Position numbers and translations under genes: made by a program. A DNA stretch of 21,042 bases from Chloroflexota bacterium (GTDB lineage Bacteria; Chloroflexota; Anaerolineae; Anaerolineales; DRMV01). Within the stretch, counting starts at the first letter, position 1. Each line of letters begins with the position of its first letter. The notes under the pieces were generated by a model, which saw only the letters and a list, made by a program, of their open reading frames with translations, made no database searches and was not told the DNA's origin. Location: contig JAADEP010000029.1 of the NCBI GenBank assembly GCA_013153335.1, positions 1 to 21,042 on the forward strand, written 5' to 3'. Below, in pieces: positions 1 to 6,632 of this stretch.

Positions 1-6
1 CGGCCC

Positions 7-35
7 TTGACAAGCTTGGCCGGGGCTCGTACAAT
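7..35 (+). promoter_or_regulatory. sigma-70 promoter of the aroH-aroF operon
   Basis: The -35 hexamer TTGACA (7-12) is a perfect consensus. It is separated by 17 bases from the -10 hexamer TACAAT (30-35), which matches 5 of 6 positions. Transcription would start near position 42, giving a leader of about 180 bases ahead of aroH. The leader contains a small peptide ORF and an intrinsic terminator, so initiation is probably constitutive and control exerted in the leader. Confidence 0.85.
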
Positions 36-61
36 GGGCTGCGATTCAGCGAGGGATGCGG

Positions 62-139
62 ATGATGACCCAAGGGTTCGGCGGGTACGCGTATTTCTTT
101 TTTGCCAACGGTCCGATGGCCGTTGGCCTGGCGCGTTAG
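62..139 (+). CDS. Phe/Tyr-rich attenuator leader peptide
   Basis: This is a 25-codon ORF ending in TAG. Its core reads QGFGGYAYFFFANG, with Phe codons at 77-79 and in a run of three at 95-103, and Tyr codons at 86-88 and 92-94. The purine-rich GAGGG at 51-55 sits six bases before the ATG at 62; the in-frame ATG at 56 would abut it directly, so 62 is preferred. The ORF begins about 20 bases after the predicted transcription start and ends just ahead of an intrinsic terminator. The next gene is chorismate mutase. Clustered Phe codons in front of an aromatic biosynthesis operon are the hallmark of ribosome-mediated attenuation, as in enteric pheA. Six of 25 residues are Phe or Tyr and none is Trp. 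That it is translated and senses charged tRNA-Phe is inference. Confidence 0.8.
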   Translation: MMTQGFGGYAYFFFANGPMAVGLAR

Positions 140-180
140 CCGACCCTGCGGTGAACGTGCGCGAAAAGCGAGGCCGACGG
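104..180 (+). promoter_or_regulatory. attenuator RNA switch: pause hairpin versus antiterminator
   Basis: Strand 1 (104-111, GCCAACGG) is fully complementary to strand 2 (120-127, CCGTTGGC), giving an 8-bp hairpin immediately after the triple-Phe codons. Strand 2 can instead pair over 10 bp (120-129, CCGTTGGCCT) with strand 3 (171-180, AGGCCGACGG), with one G-U pair. That alternative consumes the 5' arm of the downstream terminator. A ribosome stalled at 95-103 would cover strand 1, free strand 2, and so favour antitermination. A ribosome at the stop codon 137-139 would cover strand 2 and allow termination. The pairings are read from the sequence; the mechanism follows the trp/phe attenuation model. 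Confidence 0.78.
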
Positions 181-195
181 CGCCTCGCTTTTTTT
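164..195 (+). terminator. intrinsic terminator (attenuator) before aroH
   Basis: GCGAGGC (168-174) pairs with GCCTCGC (182-188) around a 7-base loop, followed at once by seven T residues (189-195). Four A residues before the stem (164-167) can extend it against the T run. The terminator lies between the operon promoter and aroH, within the same transcript, so it acts as a conditional attenuator and not as the end of an upstream gene. Confidence 0.88.
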
Positions 196-222
196 GTTCC
201 CTCGCTCGGCAGGAGGTGCATG

Positions 223-639
223 ATGCTCGTGCGCGGTATCCGTGGGGCCAATCAGGTCGCAGAAAATACGGCCGAAAGCATCCTCGCGGCCACGCGCGAA
301 CTGCTCTTGGCCATTTGTCGGGCCAACCCCCAGTTGCGGCCTGAGGCCATGGCCGGCATTTTCTTCACCCTCACGCCCGACCTCAACGCGGCGTACCCCG
401 CGTACGCCGCCCGGCAATTGGGCTGGACCCAGGTGCCTTTGCTCTCCGCCCAAGAGGTCGCCGTGCCCGACGCCATGCCTCGTGTGGTCCGGGTGCTGAT
501 CTTGTGGAACACCGACGTCCCCCAAGAGGCCATCCGCCACGTATACTTGGGAGCAACGGCCCGCTTGCGGCCAGACCTCGACCACGGCCCGTTCCCGCCG
601 CCGTCCGCGTCTTCGCCCTGCGCGGCGACCGACGCGTAG
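223..639 (+). CDS. aroH: chorismate mutase, AroH type
   Basis: The protein converts chorismate to prephenate, the committed step to Phe and Tyr. It has 138 residues and matches the small trimeric AroH fold of Bacillus subtilis: an LVRGIRGA start, TPDLNAAYPA, VPLLSAQE and VPQEAIRHVYLGATARLRPDL. Counting from the second of two adjacent ATG codons (223), the catalytic residues fall at Arg7, Glu78, Arg90 and Tyr108, identical to B. subtilis numbering. The Shine-Dalgarno AGGAGG (211-216) is also six bases from 223 but only three from 220, so 223 is chosen. About 17 residues at the C-terminus are Pro/Ser/Ala-rich and probably disordered. aroF follows after 36 bases in the same operon. Expression is probably controlled by the leader attenuator. 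Confidence 0.96.
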   Translation: MLVRGIRGANQVAENTAESILAATRELLLAICRANPQLRPEAMAGIFFTLTPDLNAAYPAYAARQLGWTQVPLLSAQEVAVPDAMPRVVRVLILWNTDVPQEAIRHVYLGATARLRPDLDHGPFPPPSASSPCAATDA

Positions 640-675
640 CGCGAGTTTGCATCTTAGCCTCAGGAGGTTGTACCC

Positions 676-1725
676 ATGATGGTGATTATGCGCCGCGACG
701 CGACCGAAGAACAAATTCAACGCGTGCTGGAGACGGTTCGCCGGTTGGGCTTCACCCCGCACCTCTCCCGCGGGCATGAGCACGTCGTCATTGGGGTGAT
801 TGGCGAAGCTCGTCGCGCCGAACCCGCAGCCTTCTTGCACTTGCCCGGCGTCGCGCGGGTGGTGCCCATCTCCCGGCCCTACAAGCTTAGCTCGCGGGAG
901 TTCCATCCCGCAGATACTCGGGTGCAGGTCGGGCCGGTCACCTTTGGCGGGCCGGATATCGTGATCATCGCCGGGCCCTGCTCGGTCGAAAGCCGAAGTC
1001 AAATGCTCGAAACCGCGCACGCGGTCAAAGAAGCCGGGGCCGATATGCTGCGCGGGGGCGCGTTCAAGCCCCGAACCTCGCCCTACTCCTTCCAGGGCCT
1101 GGGCGAAGAAGGCCTCCGTTACCTGGCCGAAGCGCGCGAAGCCACCGGGCTCCCGGTTGTGACCGAAGTCATGTCGCCCGAACAAGTGGATTTGGTCTCG
1201 GAATACGCGGACATGCTGCAAATCGGCGCGCGCAACATGCAAAATTATCCCTTGCTGCGCGCAGTGGGCAAACGGCAAAAGCCCGTGCTACTCAAGCGGG
1301 GGATGAGCGCGACTATTCAAGAGTTCCTGCTGGCCGCGGAGTATATCTTGATGAGCGGCAACAAGGACGTGGTGCTGTGCGAGCGCGGGATCCGGACCTT
1401 TGAGACCAGCACCCGCAACACGACCGACATCAACGCGATCCCCGTGCTCAAGGCCGCGACCCACCTGCCCGTGATCCTGGATCCGAGCCACAGCACCGGC
1501 CATTGGGCTTACGTCGCGCCCATCGCGCGCGCGGCCATCGCGGCCGGGGCCGACGGCTTGATCATCGAAGTGCACCCCCGCCCCGAAGAGGCCCTCTCCG
1601 ACGGCGCGCAATCGCTCAAACCCGAGCGCTTCGCGCAGCTGGTGCGCGAGGTCCGAGCCATCGCGGAGATGGTGCGTCAAGAAATGCACGCGGTGCGTCC
1701 GCCCGTGAGCCCTGGCGCGGACTAG
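676..1725 (+). CDS. aroF: 3-deoxy-7-phosphoheptulonate synthase, type I-beta, with regulatory N-terminal domain
   Basis: This enzyme condenses phosphoenolpyruvate and erythrose 4-phosphate, the first step of the shikimate pathway. Residues 1-65 form the ferredoxin-like regulatory domain (MMVIMRRDATEEQIQRVLE, then HEHVVIGVIG). The rest is the TIM barrel with AGPCSVES, RGGAFKPRTSPYSFQG, QIGARN, LLKRG, CERGIRTFE and DPSHSTG. The metal ligands fall at Cys102, His272, Glu298 and Asp309, the same numbers as in the Thermotoga maritima enzyme, where Phe and Tyr inhibit through the N-terminal domain. Length is 349 residues, usual for the family. AGGAGG (662-667) lies eight bases before the ATG. Its place after aroH and the Phe/Tyr leader peptide suggests that the same end products control both transcription and enzyme activity. 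Confidence 0.97.
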   Translation: MMVIMRRDATEEQIQRVLETVRRLGFTPHLSRGHEHVVIGVIGEARRAEPAAFLHLPGVARVVPISRPYKLSSREFHPADTRVQVGPVTFGGPDIVIIAGPCSVESRSQMLETAHAVKEAGADMLRGGAFKPRTSPYSFQGLGEEGLRYLAEAREATGLPVVTEVMSPEQVDLVSEYADMLQIGARNMQNYPLLRAVGKRQKPVLLKRGMSATIQEFLLAAEYILMSGNKDVVLCERGIRTFETSTRNTTDINAIPVLKAATHLPVILDPSHSTGHWAYVAPIARAAIAAGADGLIIEVHPRPEEALSDGAQSLKPERFAQLVREVRAIAEMVRQEMHAVRPPVSPGAD

Positions 1726-1759
1726 GCTCCATCCACGGCGCAAACCCCTTGCCCCCCAC

Positions 1760-1789
1760 CCCACCCGGCGATACCCTGGCCCGGGTGGG
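1760..1789 (+). terminator. possible hairpin terminator after aroF
   Basis: CCCACCCGG (1760-1768) and CCGGGTGGG (1781-1789) form a perfect 9-bp GC-rich stem with a 12-base loop, 35 bases after the aroF stop. No T run follows, so it is not a canonical intrinsic terminator and may only pause polymerase or protect the transcript end. Confidence 0.35.
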
Positions 1790-1835
1790 CGCTGTCGTCT
1801 GGTTATAAGATCATCACCGCAGGCCCAAGGCGCTG

Positions 1836-1844
1836 TGCTATAAT
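1836..1844 (+). promoter_or_regulatory. extended -10 promoter of frr-uppS
   Basis: TGC followed directly by TATAAT (1839-1844) is a perfect -10 hexamer with the TGn extension. No good -35 hexamer lies 16-18 bases upstream. The frr start codon is about 50 bases downstream. Confidence 0.65.
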
Positions 1845-1898
1845 ACCCACCAGACGGCTCGGTCGTCCCCGGCACAACATCCCATTTAGGAGGCGGCC

Positions 1899-2456
1899 AT
1901 GGTTGACGAGGTCCTACGCGATGCCGAGCGCCGTATGCAACGTGCGGTCGAAGTCTTGGATGACGACCTCAAACGCATTCGTACGGGCCGGGCATCGCCC
2001 GCGCTGGTAGAGAAGCTCACCATTGACTACTACGGTGTTCCAACCCCCCTGATTCAGCTCGCCGCGATCACCGTGCCCGAACCGCGGCAGTTGAACATCA
2101 AGCCCTTTGATCCCAAGACCATCCCTGCGATTGAACGTGCCATCATGACGTCTGACCTGGGGCTCACGCCCAATACCGAGGGCTCGACCATTCGCTTGTT
2201 CTTGCCCCCCCTGACCGAAGAACGCCGGGCGGAATTGGTCCGCCTGGTACACAAGCGGGTGGAGCAAGCCCGGATTGCCATCCGCAACGTGCGCCGTGAC
2301 GCGCTCAAAGATTTGCGCGAGATGGAAGAAGAGAAGATGATTTCGGAAGACGAACGGCGCCGGGCCGAAGAAAAGCTGCAAAAGCTCACCGAGACCTATA
2401 TTGAGAAGGCCAACGATCTGGGCAAACGCAAAGAACGGGAGATCATGGAGCGATGA
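1899..2456 (+). CDS. frr: ribosome recycling factor
   Basis: This 185-residue protein splits the post-termination ribosome together with EF-G, in the cytoplasm. Length and sequence are typical: KRIRTGRASPALVEKL near residue 25, YYGVPTPLIQLA, LNIKPFDPKTI, GLTPNTEGSTIRLFLPPLTEERR, and the VEQARIAIRNVRRDALKDLR segment that contains the conserved Arg near position 132. AGGAGG (1888-1893) lies five bases before the ATG. In many bacteria frr follows rpsB-tsf-pyrH. Here it follows aroF from its own promoter but keeps its usual partner uppS, whose ATG overlaps the frr stop codon (ATGA). Confidence 0.98.
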   Translation: MVDEVLRDAERRMQRAVEVLDDDLKRIRTGRASPALVEKLTIDYYGVPTPLIQLAAITVPEPRQLNIKPFDPKTIPAIERAIMTSDLGLTPNTEGSTIRLFLPPLTEERRAELVRLVHKRVEQARIAIRNVRRDALKDLREMEEEKMISEDERRRAEEKLQKLTETYIEKANDLGKRKEREIMER

Positions 2457-3217
2457 CCTCAACCGCCCGCGAGGCGCAAACCGCGCCATCGACATCCTCT
2501 CAACCCCTGTCCTTGCGCCGCCTCCCCGTCCACGTCGCGATCATTATGGACGGGAACGGGCGCTGGGCCCAGGCGCGGGGCTTGCCTCGCTTGGCTGGAC
2601 ATCGCGCGGGAACCGAAAACTTGCGTCATATCATCGACGCGAGCCTGGACTTTGGCATCAAATACCTCACCGTTTACGCGTTTTCTACCGAGAATTGGGC
2701 CCGTCCCAAAGACGAAGTCGAGGGCTTGATGAATATCTTAGAGGAAGTGATCGACATGGAAGTCCCTCGGCTGCACGAAAAGGGCGTGCGCGTGCGGCAC
2801 ATCGGCGCGCTCGAGGGTCTGCGCCCCGAGCTTCAACGCAAAATTCGCGAATCCGAGGCCTTGACGCGTGAAAACCAGCGCATGGTGCTGGGCGTGGCCT
2901 TCAACTATGGCGGACGGGCCGAGATCGTGCACGCGGTGCGGCGCATTCTGGCCGAGGGCCTGCGGCCCGAAGAGGTTGACGAAGCCCGCTTTGCGCAATA
3001 CCTTTACACCGCGGGCATGCCCGACCCCGACCTGGTGATCCGCACCTCGGGTGAGCAGCGCATCAGCAACTTCTTGCTGTGGCAGGCGGCCTACGCGGAG
3101 TGGTATTTCACACCCGTGTATTGGCCCGACTTCGACCGGGAGGAGCTGCGCAAGGCCCTCGAGGAATACAGCCGCCGCGAACGGCGCTTTGGCCGTGTGC
3201 CGAACCCGAAGCCATAA
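2453..3217 (+). CDS. uppS: isoprenyl transferase (undecaprenyl diphosphate synthase family)
   Basis: This cis-prenyltransferase makes the polyprenyl diphosphate carrier lipid for cell-wall synthesis from FPP and IPP. The signature IIMDGNGRWAQARGLPRLAGH (catalytic Asp at residue 33) and the C-terminal IRTSGEQRISNFLLWQ and YWPDFDREELRKAL are all intact. Length is 254 residues; the first 25 residues before HVAIIMDG are a slightly long, poorly conserved start. The ATG at 2453 overlaps the frr stop by four bases, so translation is probably coupled. Product chain length cannot be read from the sequence, so the undecaprenyl assignment rests on the family. Confidence 0.95.
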   Translation: MTSTAREAQTAPSTSSQPLSLRRLPVHVAIIMDGNGRWAQARGLPRLAGHRAGTENLRHIIDASLDFGIKYLTVYAFSTENWARPKDEVEGLMNILEEVIDMEVPRLHEKGVRVRHIGALEGLRPELQRKIRESEALTRENQRMVLGVAFNYGGRAEIVHAVRRILAEGLRPEEVDEARFAQYLYTAGMPDPDLVIRTSGEQRISNFLLWQAAYAEWYFTPVYWPDFDREELRKALEEYSRRERRFGRVPNPKP

Positions 3218-3226
3218 GCCCGACAG

Positions 3227-3252
3227 ACGGCGGCGGCTCGAACCGCCGCCGT
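3227..3252 (+). terminator. hairpin terminator after uppS
   Basis: ACGGCGGCGG (3227-3236) pairs perfectly with CCGCCGCCGT (3243-3252) around a six-base loop, ten bases past the uppS stop. The following tract (TTGCGCGTTT) is only partly T-rich. A second dyad, GCGCACG/CGTGCGC, occurs at 3303-3324. Between here and the rpsU promoter nothing else is seen. Confidence 0.6.
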
Positions 3253-3376
3253 TGCGCGTTTGGGCCGGGTGCGCCGCGCGGCCACGGGCGCCCGGGAAAG
3301 ACGCGCACGGCGCTACGCGTGCGCCTTCCCCAGGGCAAAGGGGCAACGTTTGCGAGAAGAAAAACAGCCCGCGCCC

Positions 3377-3405
3377 TTGGACGGGGCCCGGCTTTTGAGT
3401 ATAAT
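3377..3405 (+). promoter_or_regulatory. sigma-70 promoter of rpsU-infA
   Basis: TTGGAC (3377-3382) and a perfect TATAAT (3400-3405) are separated by 17 bases. Transcription would start near 3412, about 44 bases before the rpsU ATG. Confidence 0.8.
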
Positions 3406-3455
3406 CAGGCTGTCCCGGCAAGGGACCCATCCTTATCAGCTTCAAAGGAGGTTGA

Positions 3456-3674
3456 ATGCCGACGACGGTTATTGCACGTCCTGGGGAATCGCCGGAAGAA
3501 CTGCTCAAGCGCTTCCGCAAGCAGGTGGCCAAGGCCGGCATTTTGAGCGCGGTCAAGCGCAAGCGTTGGTACATTTCCAAAAGCGAATTGAAACGCATTA
3601 AACGAAAGAAGGCCATTCGCCGTCTGCGCCGCAAGTTGCGCAAGCGCATGATGCAACAGCAACGTCGGCGCTAG
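3456..3674 (+). CDS. rpsU: 30S ribosomal protein bS21
   Basis: This is a very basic 72-residue protein with the bS21 pattern: an N-terminal PTTVIARPGESPEELLKRFR, then AGILSAVKRKRWYISKSELK, then a long Arg/Lys-rich helix (RIKRKKAIRRLRRKLRKRMM). It joins the small-subunit platform near the 3' end of 16S rRNA and helps initiation. A strong AAAGGAGG (3444-3451) lies four bases before the ATG. infA follows after 28 bases and is presumably co-transcribed. In many genomes rpsU lies with other genes, so pairing with infA is a local arrangement that makes sense as an initiation unit. Confidence 0.95.
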   Translation: MPTTVIARPGESPEELLKRFRKQVAKAGILSAVKRKRWYISKSELKRIKRKKAIRRLRRKLRKRMMQQQRRR

Positions 3675-3702
3675 GCCGACCGCCCCGAGGAGGTTCACGG
3701 GC

Positions 3703-3933
3703 ATGGCAGGTGAGAAGATCGAGGTCGAAGGGGTCGTGATCGAAACGTTACCCGATACCCAATTTCGGGTAAAGTTGGATAACGGGCATGTGATTTTGGC
3801 GTATTTGTCGGGCCGCATGCGCAAACACTACATTCGTATCCTGCGGGGCGACCGAGTGAAAGTCGAAATTTCACCCTATGATTTGACCCGGGGGCGAATT
3901 GTTTACCGCTATAAAAAGCGGTCTTCAAACTAA
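3703..3933 (+). CDS. infA: translation initiation factor IF-1
   Basis: This 76-residue OB-fold protein binds the ribosomal A site during initiation. The family sequence is clear: KIEVEGVVIETLPDTQFRVK, LDNGHVILAYLSGRMRKHYI, RILRGDRVKVEISPYDLTRG, RIVYRY. GAGGAGG at 3687-3693 precedes the ATG. The gene is commonly within the large ribosomal protein cluster near rpmJ and rpsM; here it follows rpsU. The C-terminal KKRSSN is short and basic, within normal variation. Confidence 0.97.
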   Translation: MAGEKIEVEGVVIETLPDTQFRVKLDNGHVILAYLSGRMRKHYIRILRGDRVKVEISPYDLTRGRIVYRYKKRSSN

Positions 3934-3939
3934 GCGGCA

Positions 3940-3948
3940 TGGTATAAC
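3940..3948 (+). promoter_or_regulatory. possible extended -10 promoter for rsmG
   Basis: TGG followed by TATAAC (3943-3948; five of six matches) lies just after infA. No -35 hexamer is visible at the right distance. It would give a leader of about 80 bases that contains the short ORF at 3982-4038. Confidence 0.35.
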
Positions 3949-3981
3949 CACGAGCGACTCGTCAACGGGACGAGAGGTGAG

Positions 3982-4038
3982 ATGGCAACCGACGCGCGCC
4001 CTATCCGACGGGCGAACGCGAAGGTGAGGGTATCGTGA
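3982..4038 (+). CDS. short upstream ORF overlapping the rsmG start
   Basis: This is an 18-codon ORF beginning ATGGCAACCGAC, preceded by the purine-rich GAGAGGTGAG. It ends in TGA whose last bases overlap the GTG start of rsmG (GTGA), the geometry of translational coupling. The peptide (MATDARPIRRANAKVRVS) has no amino acid bias that suggests attenuation. It may be a coupling ORF or chance; no homology is recognised. Confidence 0.3.
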   Translation: MATDARPIRRANAKVRVS

Positions 4039-4766
4039 CGGCAACCTCGTGCGTCACCCAGGCCCCACCCGAGCCCGTGCTCGCGATATGGCGAGCTTGG
4101 TCGTTAAACCCAACGCCCGCCCAGCGGCGGGCGCTTGCGCGTTATGTGACCCTCTTGTGCCAGGCCAACCAGAAGATGAACCTCACCGCCTACCGCGACC
4201 CCGACGCGATTTGGCTGCACCTCATCACCGACGCGCTGAGCCCCATCCCCCTTGGACTGGATCTCACCGGCCAGCGCGCGGTCGACGTGGGCTCGGGCGC
4301 GGGCATCCCCGGTGTGCCGTTGGGCTTGTGGTTCCCGCAGGCCACGATGACCCTGATGGAAGCGACTCAAAAGAAAGCCCGATTTCTGGCCCGCCTTGGG
4401 ACTGAGCTCGGACGCCCGTTTCAGGTCCTGGCCCAACGGGCCGAGGTCGTGGGCCAAGATCCCGAGCACCGGGAGCAGTACGATTGGGCCTTCGCCCGCG
4501 CGGTCGCGCCCTTACCCACCCTGCTCGAATACATGGCGCCCCTGGTGCGCGTCGGCGGTCATTTGCTCGCGTACAAAGGCTCGCAAGCCGAGGCCGAACA
4601 ACAGCAGGCCGCGCGCGCGATGCAAATCCTCGGCGTTGAACTGGAACGCATCACCCCCGTCCAAGGCCTGCCCTATCCGCGGGTGCTGGTCTGGATGCGC
4701 AAGGTCCGGGCCACCCCACCGCGCTACCCGCGGCGCCCCGGACGCCCGGCCAAACGGCCCTTATAG
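4035..4766 (+). CDS. rsmG: 16S rRNA (guanine527-N7)-methyltransferase
   Basis: This enzyme methylates G527 of 16S rRNA with S-adenosylmethionine. The 243-residue sequence has NQKMNLTAYRDPDAIW (RsmG-typical, residues 45-60), LHLITDAL, the SAM motif AVDVGSGAGIPGVPLGL (82-98), the acidic ribose-binding region around Glu109, and ARAVAPLPTLLEYMAPLVRVGG (154-175) followed by YKG. The start is GTG at 4035, with GAGG five bases upstream; the N-terminus is consistent with that start. The last 20 residues are basic and Pro-rich (RYPRRPGRPAKR). The 266 bases that follow, up to the convergent gene, hold only a minus-strand terminator. Confidence 0.95.
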   Translation: MTATSCVTQAPPEPVLAIWRAWSLNPTPAQRRALARYVTLLCQANQKMNLTAYRDPDAIWLHLITDALSPIPLGLDLTGQRAVDVGSGAGIPGVPLGLWFPQATMTLMEATQKKARFLARLGTELGRPFQVLAQRAEVVGQDPEHREQYDWAFARAVAPLPTLLEYMAPLVRVGGHLLAYKGSQAEAEQQQAARAMQILGVELERITPVQGLPYPRVLVWMRKVRATPPRYPRRPGRPAKRPL

Positions 4767-4938
4767 CCCGGCCACGCGCCCTACCACGAGGCCCATCCCC
4801 CCTCGGACGCATGAGCCCCAACGCTCGTGCGGCGCGAACGGCGGTTCGCGTCACGTCGCGCGCGACCGAAGCGGACCAGCGCCCGAACGAGCCCCAAGCC
4901 GCGGCCAGCCGGGCCAGCGCCGTTCCCGCGGAGACGCG

Positions 4939-4981
4939 AAAAACGCACGGCGAGGTCGTGTCGCAAACCCAGACCTCGCCG
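4939..4981 (-). terminator. intrinsic terminator of the MADRI-repeat lipoprotein gene
   Basis: CGGCGAGGTC (4948-4957) and GACCTCGCCG (4972-4981) form a perfect 10-bp stem with a 14-base loop. Read on the minus strand, the stem is followed by TGCGTTTTT (4947-4939). It lies about 50 bases past the stop of the gene at 5033-6514. Confidence 0.65.
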
Positions 4982-5032
4982 CGCGTTGGGGGGAGGAAGC
5001 CAAGCCGCCTTGGGGGGCGGTGGGCCACAACG

Positions 5033-6514
5033 TTAGCGCAGGCTGCTCAAACGCACACCGAGCTCGCGCGTGCAGTTGTAGAGATGCTCGGCCCGAACGC
5101 GTGCGGTCTCAATGCGGGCCAAGAGGTCCTCGTCGCCCAGGCGTTCGGCCAGCACTTGCGCCTGTTGCAGCGTGCGGGCCAAGTCCTGCACATAGGGCGC
5201 GAGGGTCTGATACGCCTGCACCGCGTAGGCTTGCAGCGTGGGCGTCATAACCTTGGCCGCGCGCGCCTGGGCGTATAAGCTCGCGGCCACGCTCGCGATA
5301 TGGCTGGTGTCTTGGGTCGCGCGCTGCAGGCGTTCCAGCAGCGCCTGCCGGTCCGGGCTTTCGGGCAGGGTCAGGGCCTCGGCCTGGGCCGCGCTCAGGT
5401 CCTGCTGTTGCATATCGGCCGCGGCCAGCTGCAAACATCGAGCCAACATTTCGAGCCGTCGCGGGGTCAGGGCTTCACGCGGCGATGCCACCGAAGCCGA
5501 AGCGCCCACCCCCGCGACCGGAACGCCCGCACTCGTGCCGACGACTACGCCACTCGAGCTCGTGCTCGAGCCTTCGTCCGTGGTGGTCGTGGTCGTCGCG
5601 GTATCGCCTTCGGTCGATGACGTGTCGGTCGCGGTATCCGTCCCCGCGTCGGTGCCGTCCGCGGTCTCGTCGGTAGACGCGAGCAGCTCGGCCAGGGTCT
5701 CCTGGTGCTCCATGACGTCCCGCGCCAGATCCGTGACCTCGGCCAAGGATTCTTGCAGCTGGTCCAAAGTTTCTTGCGTGCCGGTGTTGATCAGATACTC
5801 GCTCTCGACAATGCGGTCGGCCATAATGCCGATTTGTTCCTCGGTCCACAGAATGCGATCCGCCATTTCGCCAATGCGGTCGGCCATCTCGCCGATATCG
5901 TCCGAGAGGCTCAAGGTGGTCTCTTCGGACTGGTCAATGCGGTAATTGAGGTCGTCCGCGGTGACGGCCAAGATCGACGCGTCTTGCAGCGCTTGCTCCG
6001 CGAGGTCGACGATCCGATTGGCCAACGTGACCAGCTCTTCGTCGGTCGCGCTAGCCTGCAGGGCCTGGGCAGCCTCGAGCACGTCCGTCAGCGAGGTTTG
6101 CAGCTCTTGGGCCGACGTGGCGATCTGATCCGCGGACGTCTGGACCGCGGTCCAATCCACCGGGGCCGACACCGAAGCTGTGGTCGTGTCGGTCCCGGGC
6201 AGGGTCGGCAAGGCGGGCAAGGTGGGCAGGGCCTCGAGGTTCGCCCAATCGGTGGGCAACGTAGGCAGCGGGGGCAACGCGTCGAGGGCCGCGGCCGCGT
6301 CGTCCAGCGACGTGGGCAGCGTCGCGCTGTCGGGCAGCCCGAGGTCGGGCAGCGTGGTCTCAGGCAAACCCGCGTCGGGCAGCTCCGCGGTGGGGAGCGG
6401 TGGGGGCGTGTTCACCAAACCGGCCGGAGGTTCAGGCAAATCGTCCGCGCCGGCACAGCCCGTGATGGCAAGGCCAACAAGCAAGATCCACATCCAAATT
6501 CGTATCCAACGCAT
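5033..6514 (-). CDS. lipoprotein with MADRI-type helical repeats, function unknown
   Basis: The 493-residue protein starts with a lipoprotein signal peptide and lipobox ITGC (Cys20), so it should be anchored on the outer face of the membrane. A Pro/Leu/Thr-rich linker follows (residues 25-115, with repeats such as LPTLPALPTLP). A predicted coiled coil follows (125-280), with three copies of I-G-x-M-A-D-R-I at 207-214, 214-221 and 228-235. Next comes a Thr/Asp/Ser-rich low-complexity tract (280-322), then a C-terminal helical domain (345-493) with two Cys (360, 481). On the minus strand GGAGG lies seven bases before the ATG. It is divergent from gltX and convergent with rsmG, with its own terminator. 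MADRI-type heptads occur in uncharacterised bacterial envelope proteins; I do not assign a function. Confidence 0.85.
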   Translation of the reverse strand: MRWIRIWMWILLVGLAITGCAGADDLPEPPAGLVNTPPPLPTAELPDAGLPETTLPDLGLPDSATLPTSLDDAAAALDALPPLPTLPTDWANLEALPTLPALPTLPGTDTTTASVSAPVDWTAVQTSADQIATSAQELQTSLTDVLEAAQALQASATDEELVTLANRIVDLAEQALQDASILAVTADDLNYRIDQSEETTLSLSDDIGEMADRIGEMADRILWTEEQIGIMADRIVESEYLINTGTQETLDQLQESLAEVTDLARDVMEHQETLAELLASTDETADGTDAGTDTATDTSSTEGDTATTTTTTDEGSSTSSSGVVVGTSAGVPVAGVGASASVASPREALTPRRLEMLARCLQLAAADMQQQDLSAAQAEALTLPESPDRQALLERLQRATQDTSHIASVAASLYAQARAAKVMTPTLQAYAVQAYQTLAPYVQDLARTLQQAQVLAERLGDEDLLARIETARVRAEHLYNCTRELGVRLSSLR

Positions 6515-6592
6515 CCTTCAACCTCCGTTCGTTTGGGGTCCTTCCCCCGTCACGTTAGACGCACGGCTATACCCGAACGTCACACCACGCGG

Positions 6593-6598
6593 TATAAT
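6593..6598 (+). promoter_or_regulatory. -10 element of the gltX promoter
   Basis: A perfect TATAAT lies 34 bases before the gltX ATG. No convincing -35 hexamer is present 16-18 bases upstream, so activity may be modest or factor-dependent. Confidence 0.55.
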
Positions 6599-6632
6599 GC
6601 GGAGCAACTCGGCGAAACGAGGAGATAAAGCC

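Noticed and set aside
7..222. In-frame upstream extension of the aroH reading frame
   Set aside because: It runs through the promoter and terminator. AroH homology, catalytic residue numbering and the AGGAGG site all place the start at 223 (or 220).
136..1278. Long minus-strand reading frame opposite aroH and aroF
   Set aside because: It is the antisense of two clear enzymes, has no recognisable domain, and long open antisense frames are expected at this GC content.
3303..3324. GCGCACG/CGTGCGC dyad upstream of rpsU as a second terminator
   Set aside because: Seven base pairs with no T run, in very GC-rich sequence where such dyads occur by chance.
2738..3649. Minus-strand frame opposite uppS and rpsU
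   Set aside because: It spans a terminator, a promoter and two conserved genes on the other strand, with no homology.
4396..5250. Plus-strand frame overlapping rsmG and running into the convergent lipoprotein gene
   Set aside because: Composition is Arg/Pro/Ala noise with no domain; it overlaps two better supported genes and a terminator.
6180..6632. In-frame upstream extension of gltX
   Set aside because: It lies antisense to the lipoprotein gene and crosses the gltX -10 element. The GluRS sequence and a good Shine-Dalgarno begin at 6633.
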